Positions 19,828-35,200 of a stretch of DNA of 64,000 nt are shown in pieces (the first letter of the stretch is position 1; each line of letters starts with the position of its first letter). This stretch comes from Numida meleagris (Eukaryota > Chordata > Aves > Galliformes > Numididae). The DNA lies in the NCBI RefSeq assembly GCF_002078875.1, contig NC_034409.1:67833946-67897945 (forward strand), written 5' to 3'. The position numbers were made by a program, and so were the translations under genes. A model generated the notes under the pieces. The model did not search any database and was not told where the DNA came from. It was given only the letters and a program-made list of their open reading frames with translations.

Positions 19828-19929
19828 GATTATCTTGGCGCTTGCATAGTTCTTACCGCAGCTATCACTTCCATCACTTATCGGCCAAACTCGGGGCTTG
19901 TGGGGCTAGGTCTCCTGTACGCTCTGACG
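19828..19929 (+). CDS. ABCC9: ABCC9 exon 30 (last helices of transmembrane domain 2)
   Basis: Borders are tcattttAG and GTaggt; 102 nt, 34 codons. It encodes [20 protein letters not shown] and [14 protein letters not shown]. The two hydrophobic parts are the last helix pair, joined by a short loop (TSITYRPNS) that differs from the serine/glycine-rich mammalian loop as recalled. Confidence 0.96.
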
Positions 19930-22636
19930 GTAGGTACCAAAGCAGAAGAACTTTCAGACCCACATATTCATATTATGGTAATTTAAAAAATACATATACA
20001 TGGTTATCTTCCAGCTTTCTTAATCTTGAAAAAAAAAACAATCTTGCAAATAATGGATTCAAGCCAAAGTTGAGAGAGTTCAGGGCAACTTGGACTTGCT
20101 TCAGATTTTATGAGCCAATTAAAAAAACACAACCATTCCCAGGCCCTGTGTGCTCCCAAGCAGAGCAGAAAAATTTAAAATGCGTAAGAGGACCTGCTGT
20201 GCACTCTGTTTTGCACAAGACAGTGTTGGTTGCACTTGTATATGGCAGAACCTGCCAGACACTTCTACCTCACAGACCTTCATAACCTCGGTAATGTTTA
20301 ACCAATGACCAATATAATCGTTGCTGAAGAAGCTGAAATGGCAGTTCTGCCTTTGGAGGGAATCTACTCAGATGCCCAATATTATTCATCCAATTCTGAA
20401 TGAATTTGGGGATTGGGATCTTTAAGGCTAGCAGGCATGGTCCATCATGACAAGCAGCAATAGGAAAGAGGAGAAGATGGGGTTAGGAAAGAGAAGATTT
20501 TTGTGGCACAGTAACTAATTAATTTTAACTATATTGTGAGCAATATGAGGTGAGCCATGGAAGTATCCTTCAGCGTAGTGGGCTGTAAGAGAGGTTGAGA
20601 GTGCATCATGGGCATGACATGACTACGGTCATCACAGAGAGCAGAAGTATAATTGAATTCACCAAGAGAGTTGGGATAAAAACAGGATGAGGATAGTGGC
20701 AGGAAGAATTTTTGAAGTCGTGGTTGGCATGGCACAAAGCTGACTGCTTTATGCACTAGCAGGTGGAAGGTGGTGTCATATAGAGGATGTGGGCATGGGT
20801 CTAGCACAAGATTTGGCTTTACCCTTGAATGCTGGTAAGCCCATGGTTGCAGCAGATGATTCCTGGCAGCTGCTTTAGGGTGGCCTTAGATACCCTTTGA
20901 GCCACTGTTACATCACTGTGAGTATCTGCCAGCAACTGAGAATCTGTCCCAGACTTTCAGCTTCATTCTGAAAACATTCCTGGTAATCCTGCTTCATTAG
21001 CAGAGATCTGGAAGCGCCAAGATGTCTGCATTGCCTTGGCTACTTTTTACTTAAGCTGTATTTGCAAACAGATCATTAGCGCAAATTAGCCATTTGCTGA
21101 AGTCTGGCAGAGCAGACAATGCTCTAGTTAAAAAGTGGGAACCTGTCTCTGTCCTTCCTTACAATTGCACTAGTGAAACTGTGGGTGCAGCTGGATCATT
21201 GCCTGTTTCCTGACAGGTTTTATATCATTTCTCTTTGGAGCTAAGAGAGGTATGATGTTTGGACCTGGATAAGAGCAAACTTTGCAGCAACATGGTGTTT
21301 ATAGTAGGCTTTCAGAAGCTTATTCTCTTCCCTTGTATAAACACTGCCAACTCTGTTGCACAGCTGTGATGAAGGCTGAAGCTATGGGCAGGGCCTTTGA
21401 GATGCCAGGCTCTTTTATCAAATCTGACAGAACTATGATTCTATACATTTCTGAATCAAAAGCTGGACAGAGATGTATGTTTCTGAACAACAAAGAACTT
21501 GTCACTCATCATCAAGACAATCAACTAAATCCTCTAAATTCACAACAAATTTTATTGTTGACTCTTAGTGAAAAATATTTACTGTATGCCTACTGCATCT
21601 CTATAAGGGAAGTGGAAAAGAATTGAAGCTGGGTGATTTATTCATAATAAACATCTTATTTGGCAGATTCAACAATCTCTTGCAAATAAATGACACTACC
21701 ATTCTCCAAATGTATTTGTTTGTAGGATGCTGTCAGTAACTGAACTTTCTAAACACTCACTCGGGTGCCTAAGTGGCTCAATTTTTAAAGGTGTTTGACT
21801 ATCAACAGTTTCTAATAAGATCAGTTTTTCTTTTTTTATACGAGCTTCTGAATAGAGGCTTGGGAACATAAGTTTAGGAAATTGCTTTACAATTTTCAGC
21901 CTTAAATAGTCAGTCCTGACTAGGAGTCAGCTTCTCTAAGCTACTGGATATTGTTCAACACTTAATTATCAACAGTTACTTACTACAAGCAATACATTTA
22001 CGATTTGTCAAATTGATTACAACTGGTAATAAAAACTAAGAAGGAAATACCACTGAATTGATAATACATTTTTTTCTTGTATATTTCTATAAAAAAAAGA
22101 AAAAACACTTCTTCCACAGAGATAAACGGACCATCTAAATATGCACAGAAGGAAACAGAACTTAAGTGCCCATCGAATTCTTTTCAGTATAATTGCAAAT
22201 AGTTAACTTTCTTAATCTTTAGCCAGTCTTTGAAAGATTAGAAACAGTAGCATTAACAAACAGTGCTATCAATTTTGATTTCTTTTGTGTCTGCGTGTTT
22301 AAAGAAAGTGCCTTCCAGTACTAGGGAACAAGAGATTCTCCCAGTCACAGCTTCACACTGAGGGTATGATGTTTCCATCCTTCTCCTCCAAAAAACAAGG
22401 ATGAGAATACCAAGCAGAAAATTAATATGCCAGGGTTGTTGTTTGTGTTGGAGTATGATGGGTCTGTTGTGTATGTGATGCTGTTGCACTGAGTCTAGGA
22501 CTGTTGTAATGTCTGTAATAGACCCACTGTGCTGGTTCAAGCCCAAGACTTTCTCAAATTTATCTTCTACTCACAAAACATGTAAATGCACAGACAGAAA
22601 TCTGAACCCTGACCCTGTTCTCTTTTTGTGATGTAG
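19930..22636 (+). other. ABCC9: ABCC9 intron 30, no feature seen
   Basis: 2.7 kb of AT-rich intronic sequence. I recognised no exon, RNA gene or repeat family. Short open frames on both strands lack recognisable motifs. Confidence 0.5.
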
Positions 22637-22768
<132 letters not shown>

Positions 22769-23686
22769 TAAATTTTTGTGGTTTGTTTTGGTATTCTTTT
22801 GTGTGGCTTTTTTTTCTCTATGGTTGTTAAAGCAAGGTAGATTTAGTCATGCAAAATACATTGGTCTCCTTGGCCAAAGTCTCTTCTCATTGGCATATAG
22901 AAGCTCCCACTGATTTGAATTACAAAGGTAGACAAAAGCAGCAGCAAGATATAAAGACCAGCGCTTGTCAACAGAATAAAAAGCAATCATAAACCAAGGA
23001 TACAGAGCATGACACTGAAGTACAATAAGAATGTACCAGGGCACAGCTGGATGAACAAAACATCCATGTAGCTGTAGCTAATCCATAAATGAAAAGACAG
23101 ATGAGAACTAGAAATGTGTTAAAATCCCTTGCTTCCAAATGTGTGATCTTTGTAGCAAATAGGGGCTACACGACAAAGGCATGATGGTAGTCAGACATCA
23201 GCAACTCTTCACTGAACCATTTGCTGCTATTTGGTCTCCACATATTTCAAATTGGCTTTGGTGTTTTAGAAGTGCAGTGATGAAGAAGCTTGCAGGTCAG
23301 CAAGCTTCCTTAACAACTGAACTACTCAGTCAAGACAAAATCTATCTATGTATTTGCAAATCAGGATGACATACGAGCTGTGATAATGTCAACAGCTCAA
23401 GTTGTCATGCAGTAACAACATCCTTCCTTGCACTGTCCTTCCTCTGCCGGTTACTGACCTCAGAGCACGTTAACACTGCACTGACCTTTTCTGCATGCTT
23501 TACTTCTTCCCATTTCATTGCCAAGAGCTCCTTAAGCATTCACCCTCTCATCTTAGGTGTCGAGATCGGGAAGCTAAGTGCTAACATGACCATCAGGCAG
23601 TTCTGAAATCCCTTTGGAAACAGCCCAAGCATGCCACCCTAGTTGAAGGCACTCCCTTACCCTATGTCTATCTGGCATGGAACTGA

Positions 23687-23959
<273 letters not shown>

Positions 23960-25323
23960 TAATCCTTCTTCTGGAGCAGTTCCTTCTTTATTTTGTTTTC
24001 TAACATAGCAGAAAAGCAAGACTAATGAAAATTTGCAGTGACAGTATGGACATGGGTCAAGAAACACACTGATGGCATCATTTATGGGCTGAGATCTGCT
24101 TTCCTTCTTAGACACTCATCTCTTTCCATGTCCACCCCCCTTGCACAGAGTGAGTGTAGTAGGCAAGATGAGATTAGATGAACACCAAGCAGGAGCTGAG
24201 AAAACACACAAGTACATCTTAAATTTCAGCATATAGTACCATTGAAGTCCAGATCAAGAATGCTGACATTTCAAAAATCTTCCTGGGATAAATGTTTTCA
24301 ACGATTATTTCACCAAAGGGAATTATTTTGTTTAAGCACTTTAGCCTAAATATCCCAATATACCTAAAAATCTGTTATTATATTAATTTTAAGCTATTGA
24401 ATTGTTATAAAATGTTCAAATCAAAGTAAATATTAAATTGTACATTGCCCCACTGATCAATTCAACAAGCAGAAATAATGAAATTCTATTCTACATGAAC
24501 CAAACAAAAAATATTTTTCCTCCATGGTTAAAATGGCATTTATGCTGAGGACAATACAAACATTGCAGAAATTGGATTTTCTACTGTAAAAATAAAATTT
24601 AAAAGACAGTTTCTCAGCCAAATATATGTGTTTAACTCCCTTGTCAAATCAGGACATCATTCAGGATGCATACATGCAAACCCATTGTATGCAAATGAGA
24701 AACGCCATTGCATGCAAATTAGAAACATCATAACATCCCACTGTGAAATAAATAGTACACTTTTTATATCAACTTGAAAATACCTAACTTTTACTGTGTG
24801 ATTGATAGGATTGTTTGCTGGGACAAGTGAGAATCTCTATCAGGTGTTACATGAGTTCTTCAGTGTACAGCTTCACCTTTCAGTTAAGGGTCTGTGGAAT
24901 TTCAGCACCGCACAAACCATAAGGAGAAATTAAACAGGTTTTGGTTTTTATTATTTATTTCTGAAGATAAGGCATAGTCCATAGCAGATGAAGCACCACT
25001 TTAAATAAACATTTCTTAAATTATGTGTTTTTTTCTGTTACTGCCTTCAGCCTGGAGGGTGGAGCAGTGTAATAATCTCTGCCTCGCACTCCCCAGCATC
25101 AGTGACAGCCCAGTGCTCTTACCTTCGTTTTACAAGTCGTCACAATGCAAAATTAGAACAGAGAGCATGTTTGCCACCATCTTTTGTTTTTAATCTAGTG
25201 TCTGCCATTGGCCATTGGGAAGACCTTTCTTCTCACTAAAAGGGCAGTCCAGCCCAGCTTTCCCAGGACTGCAAGTCTGACTTCAGCTACCTTTTATATG
25301 GAACATCTTACTTTCTTTTGCAG

Positions 25324-25402
25324 GTTGGGATCTGTGGTCGTACTGGCAGCGGCAAGTCATCCCTGTCTTTGGCATTCTTCAGAATGGTGGACATATTTGA
25401 TG
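25324..25402 (+). CDS. ABCC9: ABCC9 exon 33 (NBD2 Walker A)
   Basis: Borders are ttttgcAG and GTaagt; 79 nt. It encodes [20 protein letters not shown] and [16 protein letters not shown] is an intact Walker A motif for binding of Mg-nucleotide phosphates at NBD2, the site that activates the channel. Confidence 0.98.
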
Positions 25403-28360
<2,958 letters not shown>

Positions 28361-28549
28361 TAGGTGTATGCAAAAAGAGCAGCAGTGTGTTTATGATGGG
28401 CGATGTGGGCAGGAAGGGATGGAAAAGGGAAGAAACCTTCCTAGATCACCCCAATCTACCCACAAAGTCTGTTCAAAGGGAATCAAGTGAGGTACAGAGT
28501 ACCACTTGGTTCCTTTGCAGAAGGCCTTTATGAATTGTAACTGTAGTGA

Positions 28550-28705
<156 letters not shown>

Positions 28706-29238
28706 TAATAGCATCATACATGCATAAATGGGTACACATATAAATACATGCATGGGATCTTATACTCTGAACCATTATGTAGGAGTTGACAAGCACCTCA
28801 TGAATATTCTGTCTCTATGCCAGAGCAAATAACCTTACTAAAAATCTGAACAAGAGTCTGGTTTTCCATTCATTGCAGTGGCACATCAACATTATAGACG
28901 GGGGACTTGTCAGAAAAGAGTTTAAAAAGACCGTTTTTACTTCTGCTCCTTCAGCAGAATCTTACTTGGCCAGCAAAGTTGTAGCTTTTATCTTGAACAA
29001 GGCCAAAGCATCTTCCTTTTCATTTGAGAACTGGTTCCTGAAGAAAGCTCATCTATTTCCTTCCATAATGTGTGTATCATATTACTAAGATATTATCTTG
29101 TATCCTACCAGATTTAAATATTTGGATCATTTGCTTAACTGTACTGGCTTTTATAGGGATTTAGCTTCACATTGGAATAGTGCGCAAGCAGAGCTTTCAT
29201 GGTGTCCTCTCAAAATCACTGTGTTCTGATTTTACTAA

Positions 29239-29475
<237 letters not shown>

Positions 29476-29755
29476 TAGCAGAGAAAGACATCAGATTTTT
29501 TGCCTTTGTCATGTAATTAGTTTCACTTGTTTCTGTTGATGTGTTTGGGGTTTGATTATTATTGTGAGAGGAAAAAAACTAAAAGTAATATTTTAGAGAG
29601 TCTGCTTTTATCTGTGCAGCATTTCATTGCTGGAAGTCTGGTTCACAGATGAAAGATGGTGTGCAATATGATCCTGTCTTTTTGATATTTGAAGACGCAT
29701 AACAAAGTAAAATATAGGAGGATGAAATAACTGAGGTAAGCCTTTTTTTTTGTAG

Positions 29756-29818
29756 GAAAATATTTTGCAGAAGGTCGTGATGACTGCCTTTGCAGACCGC
29801 ACAGTTGTAACAATAGCG
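29756..29818 (+). CDS. ABCC9: ABCC9 exon 37 (NBD2, last common exon)
   Basis: Borders are ttttttgtAG and GTaagt; 63 nt. It encodes ENILQKVVMTAFADRTVVTI plus A. It ends in phase 0 directly before the H-loop, so either alternative last exon can be joined in frame. Confidence 0.98.
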
Positions 29819-30576
29819 GTAAGTACTGATGCTAGCAGATATTCTGTCCTTATTTCTCAAGCAGTTATTCTTGACTTTCATCAGCTAAACATCACTATGA
29901 AAGCAAGGTAAAACTAAAACCCAGAGTTAGAATATTCCCAGATTTTGCTACAGGATAAGACACATACCATCAACCCGAAATTTTGTACTAAGTGATATCT
30001 TGCAGGTGGGCCAAACAAAAACATTAAGATCTAAAGGACTTTATGGGGAACTTCAGCATCTGCATTGCCTCCAAGAAAATACAAAGTTATTCTCATTAAC
30101 AAATTAAAACCAAAGCCATGGGCTAAACCATTATTGAAAGTTGCTTCAAAAGAGAGATAAATATGTGTTTCAACAGCTGTTTCATTTGCTTTTTCTGGAA
30201 TCCAGTCCTGTGGTTAGAGATTAGAGTTATGTCTCCTGGAGTCTGGTTTCAAGTCTGTCAGTGACTAGTTTGTGTAGATGAATGACTTAACCCAGGCTCA
30301 TTTACAACAGGCTGTAAGATTCTTGGATATGTAAATGCTGAAGATGCTAGCAGTAAGCTTATTCCTTTCCAGTTAAATGCCATTCAAACATTCAGTATTG
30401 TTCTTCTCACTGGAATTTCACCTTACCTTTCCTTTGCCTTTCCAAACTTGATGTCTCAAGCAAAATGGCACATATTAATATTTAACTTTCCTCACACAGC
30501 TGACTTCATTTCCTTCCGCTCTTCACTCATGGCTGCTCCTTCCTTCACCCACCTGTTTTTCTTTTCTTTTTTCCAG

Positions 30577-30714
30577 CATCGTGTATCTCACATCTTGGAC
30601 ACCAATATTGTCCTAGTCCTTTCTGAAGGTTTTCTAGTTGAATGTGACACTGCCTCAAACTTACTCCTCAAGGAGGACGGCCTGTTCACCACTTTGGTGA
30701 AGACTCACAAGTAG
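30577..30714 (+). CDS. ABCC9: ABCC9 alternative last exon 38A (SUR2A-type C terminus)
   Basis: A long pyrimidine tract and ttccAG precede it. The exon encodes 45 residues and a TAG stop, starting [18 protein letters not shown] and ending [11 protein letters not shown]. The pattern matches the mammalian SUR2A tail (cardiac and skeletal-muscle type; LVxCDT and TLV-T-K ending) rather than SUR1 or SUR2B. Its first codon is the NBD2 H-loop histidine. The C-terminal 42 residues determine nucleotide and opener sensitivity of the isoform in mammals. Confidence 0.97.
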   Translation, partial: HRVSHILDTNIVLVLSEGFLVECDTASNLLLKEDGLFTTLVKTHK

Positions 30715-31239
30715 ACTCTATCAGTCCACACTGTTCACAAGACTTCTGACTATTTGGTAGTTATTTTTACCTCTTTAGTTTCCTTTCATTCTGCTTCCTT
30801 TCTTCTGCACAGCTTCTGAGATGACAGTGTAAGAACGTTTCTATTGTGCGGTTTCTAGATTTGTTTAATTTCATCTCTATTTACATGAATTATATTTAAC
30901 AAAAGCCTGGACATGCAGCTAACATTGAATCTATGATGCTAAACAAATCCATTCCTTAAAGTAACCCCTGACCTTCAGCCTCTACAATGAAATGTCATAC
31001 TTCTAGAACTAGTCCTATCTGTACCTGACTGGTCATTTCTTAATAATACATTCCTGTACCGAATCACTGCATCTTGTAACCGGTTCTCTTTAAGACTTAT
31101 GACTATGAGTAAGCCTTCATATCATCCCCAATTGCCATTTCTTAATGTGGATTTTAGAAAACTTTTCTTTGCTTTCTGGCTTGCTTGTGCCCTAACTTGC
31201 TATCATCAGTCCTGTAAGTCTGTGCTAGGGGAGTTGAAT

Positions 31240-31330
31240 TCTGGATGGTCCTTTGTGGAGCCAGATGTTGGATGATCCTTGTGAGTACCTTCCAACTCAG
31301 GATATTCTATGATTTCATGATGCTATGATA
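31240..31330 (+). repeat. CR1 LINE 3' end between exons 38A and 38B
   Basis: It contains 'tggatggtcctttgtggagc', 'gatgatccttgtg' and 'ccttccaactcaggatattc', and ends with 'tatgatttcatgatgctatg', the CR1 tail repeat. Plus orientation. It resembles the copy at 56756-57206 in subfamily type. It could lie inside the SUR2A-type 3' UTR. Confidence 0.85.
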
Positions 31331-31766
31331 TTTGCAATGCACTGAAATCAAACTCTACCTCCTGTAACCTATAGGACCAACCTATTCCCTGCAGCAAGCA
31401 TCAGTTTAATCTTGGAGGGAGCTAACTGATCTGCAGAAGGAAACAATCTAGGGGTGTCCTAATATGCATGCAGTATGGGCAGGCAGGGTACACAGCCAAG
31501 GAGTGGAGCAGGATGCCATGCCACCTGACAGTGCAGGCATACCCAGGATGTTTCTCGCCTGTATTTCCTTAAGGGGAAGATATATTTCAGTGATGCTGGA
31601 GGATTTCTTCCAACAGCTGTCTTGTCCATAATAGCAATTAGCTGACCGAAAGTGAAGCATGGGCATGCGTAAGTATTTTCAGGCCAGGTGCCAGAGGCTG
31701 TAAAGTAATTTGAGGTCTCTTCAGATTAAAGATGTAGTACAAGGACCCACTCCAAATATCGCTGTA

Positions 31767-31772
31767 AATAAA
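31767..31772 (+). terminator. ABCC9: Candidate poly(A) signal AATAAA for the exon 38A transcript
   Basis: This canonical AATAAA lies about 1.05 kb after the SUR2A-type stop and about 93 nt before exon 38B. It is a plausible end of the SUR2A mRNA, but no transcript evidence is available here and an earlier variant signal is possible. Confidence 0.35.
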
Positions 31773-31864
31773 GACAGGCTTTTATCAACTTTGGATTAGG
31801 CCATTAATGAACTGCAATGAGAATTATCATAATTAAAACTTCTGTATGCTTTTCTTTACGGCAG

Positions 31865-32002
31865 CATCGGGTCCACACTATCCTAACGGCAGACCTGGTC
31901 ATTGTCATGAAGCGAGGGAACATTTTAGAATATGATACGCCTGAGAACCTGCTTTCTCAAGAGGACGGCGTCTTTGCTTCATTTGTCCGGGCTGACATGT
32001 GA
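31865..32002 (+). CDS. ABCC9: ABCC9 alternative last exon 38B (SUR2B-type C terminus)
   Basis: The acceptor is ctttacggcAG and the stop is TGA. It encodes 45 residues, starting [20 protein letters not shown] and ending [11 protein letters not shown]. This matches the mammalian SUR2B tail (vascular smooth-muscle type), which also resembles the SUR1 tail. By hand alignment it shares 19 of 45 positions with exon 38A and has the same length, so the pair looks like an old exon duplication. Confidence 0.98.
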   Translation, partial: HRVHTILTADLVIVMKRGNILEYDTPENLLSQEDGVFASFVRADM

Positions 32003-32132
32003 AGAATCACATGATGTACTTTAAAGGCTTATTTTTAAACAAAGGAAATGCATATTTTTTAATTCAGTGTAACATCACTTTAAGCTTTTTTTTCAGAGCT
32101 TCTCCTTTCTTCACACTTCCATCTCCCAAGAT

Positions 32133-32174
32133 AATAAATCCCACTGCAATGCATGTATTTCTCAAAGCAATAAA
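32133..32174 (+). terminator. ABCC9: Poly(A) signals of the exon 38B transcript
   Basis: Two AATAAA hexamers lie at 32133-32138 and 32169-32174, 131 to 167 nt after the SUR2B-type stop codon. They probably end the SUR2B mRNA, giving a short 3' UTR, although longer forms cannot be excluded. Confidence 0.6.
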
Positions 32175-32214
32175 AATGTCACTTAATTCAAAAGCCATTA
32201 AACTTCATGCTAGC

Positions 32215-32232
32215 ACGCACACACACACACAG
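32215..32232 (+). repeat. (CA)n microsatellite
   Basis: A short run of about eight CA units with one CG interruption, just after the ABCC9 poly(A) signals. Confidence 0.8.
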
Positions 32233-35200
32233 GCAGAAGTTTTGATTTCCTGGAAATCTGGCATTTTTTCTTAGACTCAGTGACGGTGTTTTCTTTTGTA
32301 GAGAGCAAAAAATGCAGTGCTCTTACAAGCTGCATATGTTATTCTGGAACGAAGAATAAAATCGTGCTGTTTGTCAAGGAAGCGAGAGACCCCCAGAAGA
32401 ATTCTATCCCCAGAGGGGAAAAGTTAAAAGACAACAAATCTAAACCCATAACTCTTGGGGCAATCTGCTGCATTCCAAAGGCATAAACTTTGCTCTTCAA
32501 GTTATAGGGGATGAGCAGTGAATGAGAGAAAGGAAACTCATCAGAAATAAGGAAATTCTTCCTGCCCTTCACATTAGTTCACACACTGTAGTTGGCACAG
32601 TATTACTTTTTCTATGCAACGATGACTTACCCCTACAGTCAGTTCCTACATCCACATTTGTTCTACAGAATTTTTTGAACCAAGGACATGAATCATCTTG
32701 TAATTTTGCATGCTTTAGTAGGCTTATAGAGAAATACATTTTGTACAGTATCTTAAGACTTTTTATTGAAATTAATCTGAATGTATAAAGTTGATATTAA
32801 TCTTTTTAAAATTTCCACTAAAATATTCTACTTAAAATGGCATGTAATCAGCCAGCCACTCATTGTTTTATATGTCTTAAGCCCTTCAAATTATTTTTTA
32901 TGTTGGAACAATTATCAAATGATTTCAAGATTTTAGATCACTTACATACATGTTTACCTCATACAGCTTTAAAAAGATTGCCCACACTTGGCTAATGCAT
33001 AGGGCTAGATTCTGAATCATGATAATTGCCTAATGGACAATAAATCCCTAGGAGTTTCATAGAGATTCTTTCAAAGGCAGAGTCTGAAATGTCCACTTCA
33101 ATAATATTTAATGTGATCCTATTTGTTTATTTTTATGAGATTTAAAATGAACATGAAGTGCACTTAAGCTTATTGTTAGTGTAATGAAAAGAACATGAGA
33201 CAATACCTGGCAAAAAAAAAAAAAAGAAGACTTGAAATTCAGATTGCATTTAGTCTGATGATACGAAGGCTTATCTCTTTCTTTCATCTTATTCAAAATT
33301 AAAGCTTTGTGATACAACTAAACAAAAAACTCAGCTTGGAACATTTTAATAAGGAAAGTACTTCTGTGATTTCCCTATGTACTGCTGTGAAAAGTTATTG
33401 CTCTTTTCTCCATTAATACCCTGTGTTGAACTCTGTCTTATAAAGAAAATAAAAAAATAAAGCAGATGTTTACAGTGGAAAATCACGCTGTTACGCAGAT
33501 TTCGGAGCAAAATGGCCAGCATCATTCTTATTTAATTTCATTGTCTTCGGGGAAAAACTAATTGGATTCATTGTTGTCAGATTCGGTCAGTATGAAGTAG
33601 AAATAACTGTTTATCTGCATAACTTTGATGATGATGCAGTCCTGATTTATTTTAAGTGGTGCTAATCATTTCAATGAAACACTATTCTACACTTTATTAA
33701 GTGGCTGTGAGGGGCTGGCATTGTGTCAGGCATCCTAAATAACTTAACAGGTTCCCCAAATTAATTCCTCTTTCCTCTTGTATTTGTCCCAAAGGCAGCA
33801 CAGAGGTAAGAATCCCCTTCTTAGCTCATTCATCTCTCCAGAGGTATGGAGCTTATCAAACACTGCGACTTCAATGTGTAGAAAAGAAAACTAATTATGG
33901 GCTGAGCATGCCTCAGTCCTTTTGCTGGAGGAATGCAGGAGCACTGACTGTAACTTTATGTGTTTGTGGTCAAAGGGTTTGACGATCGTTGGAGCATATC
34001 CCTAGCAGGTTTAAAGGCACAGCTTGGTTCTTGAAGAAATAAATCCTGCTCAGCATACACAGATTCCAAGAGACACAGCCAGAAAACCCAAACTGCCATA
34101 GACCTAGCAGATCTCCTTGCGTTATAGCCACTGTGTGCATGTTGTATACTCACCAGGGCCATAGGCTGAACTTCCACTTTCCTGTCTTTCCCACCAATGG
34201 ACAAAGGTGTCATGAATGGTTCTGTGCCCTTCTTGTACGTGGCCTTTCATCACACCAGGAACAGCTAGCTGCTTATTGCTGCTTCTCCTGCACCAGAAAT
34301 GCCCCATACAACCACTGTGTCTATTACTGAGCAAAATGCCAATGTGCTGTGAATCCCATTGCGGGGGGTTTAAGTTGTATTTGAGGCAGGATCATAAGCC
34401 TCTGCTGTCAACACTGCTGTCAGGTAGAAAGGGGAAGCTTTTGCCCGCTCAAGATCCAGCACAGTGGCTGCTGGGATTCATCTGAGGAGAACCATTCTTC
34501 TAAGGTTTTTCCAGGTAACTGCAGCCTGAATGAGAATGAGAAGGTCCGTAAGCCTGAGCCATTTGTGTTCTGCTAATTGTTATTTATGATTCAAGAATTT
34601 GGGGAGCATTAAAATCATTTGGACTTGACATTTCAAACAATAGAGTTACCAAATAGGATAGCTGAGTTGTTATTTTCTTTTTTCGTTTTAAAGGAAATAA
34701 ATCAAGTCTGTGGCTGTGAGGACTAATTCTGAGTTGAGTTTATTAATGATTTTTTTGTAAATTCAAACTTGTTTTAGATTAAAATGTAATGTTACTTAAA
34801 AGGCTCCCATTTAACTCACCACTGATGGTCTCTTCGCTTTTTTATGAAGATCTCTCAGAACCACCTGGATAAGTTTGCCATTTGATATATAACGTGTTGT
34901 CTACGTGTGTGTCCTTATAGACAAAACCACACATGGAACTTTATACTTTGAAGTGTACAAGTAACTCGTGATTCATTTCCTATCTGTTCAGAAGAAAGGT
35001 TTCCCAGAACAAAATTATGCTTTTTCCAATACCAGCCCAGGGGATGGCTTACCCACTGGAGGTACCAATCTCTCACCAGTGATTGCAGAGGGAATCTGGG
35101 CAATGAGCTTGAATTCAACAACTGCCTTTTTGATCGCCGGCTTCATAGCCTCTGGGAGGTAGAGATAGACTGTCAGTGGGGGTTTCTAGCCATGCATAAA

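Noticed and set aside
19842..20285. 147-codon open frame overlapping ABCC9 exon 30
   Set aside because: It reads exon 30 in the wrong frame and continues into the intron through the donor site.
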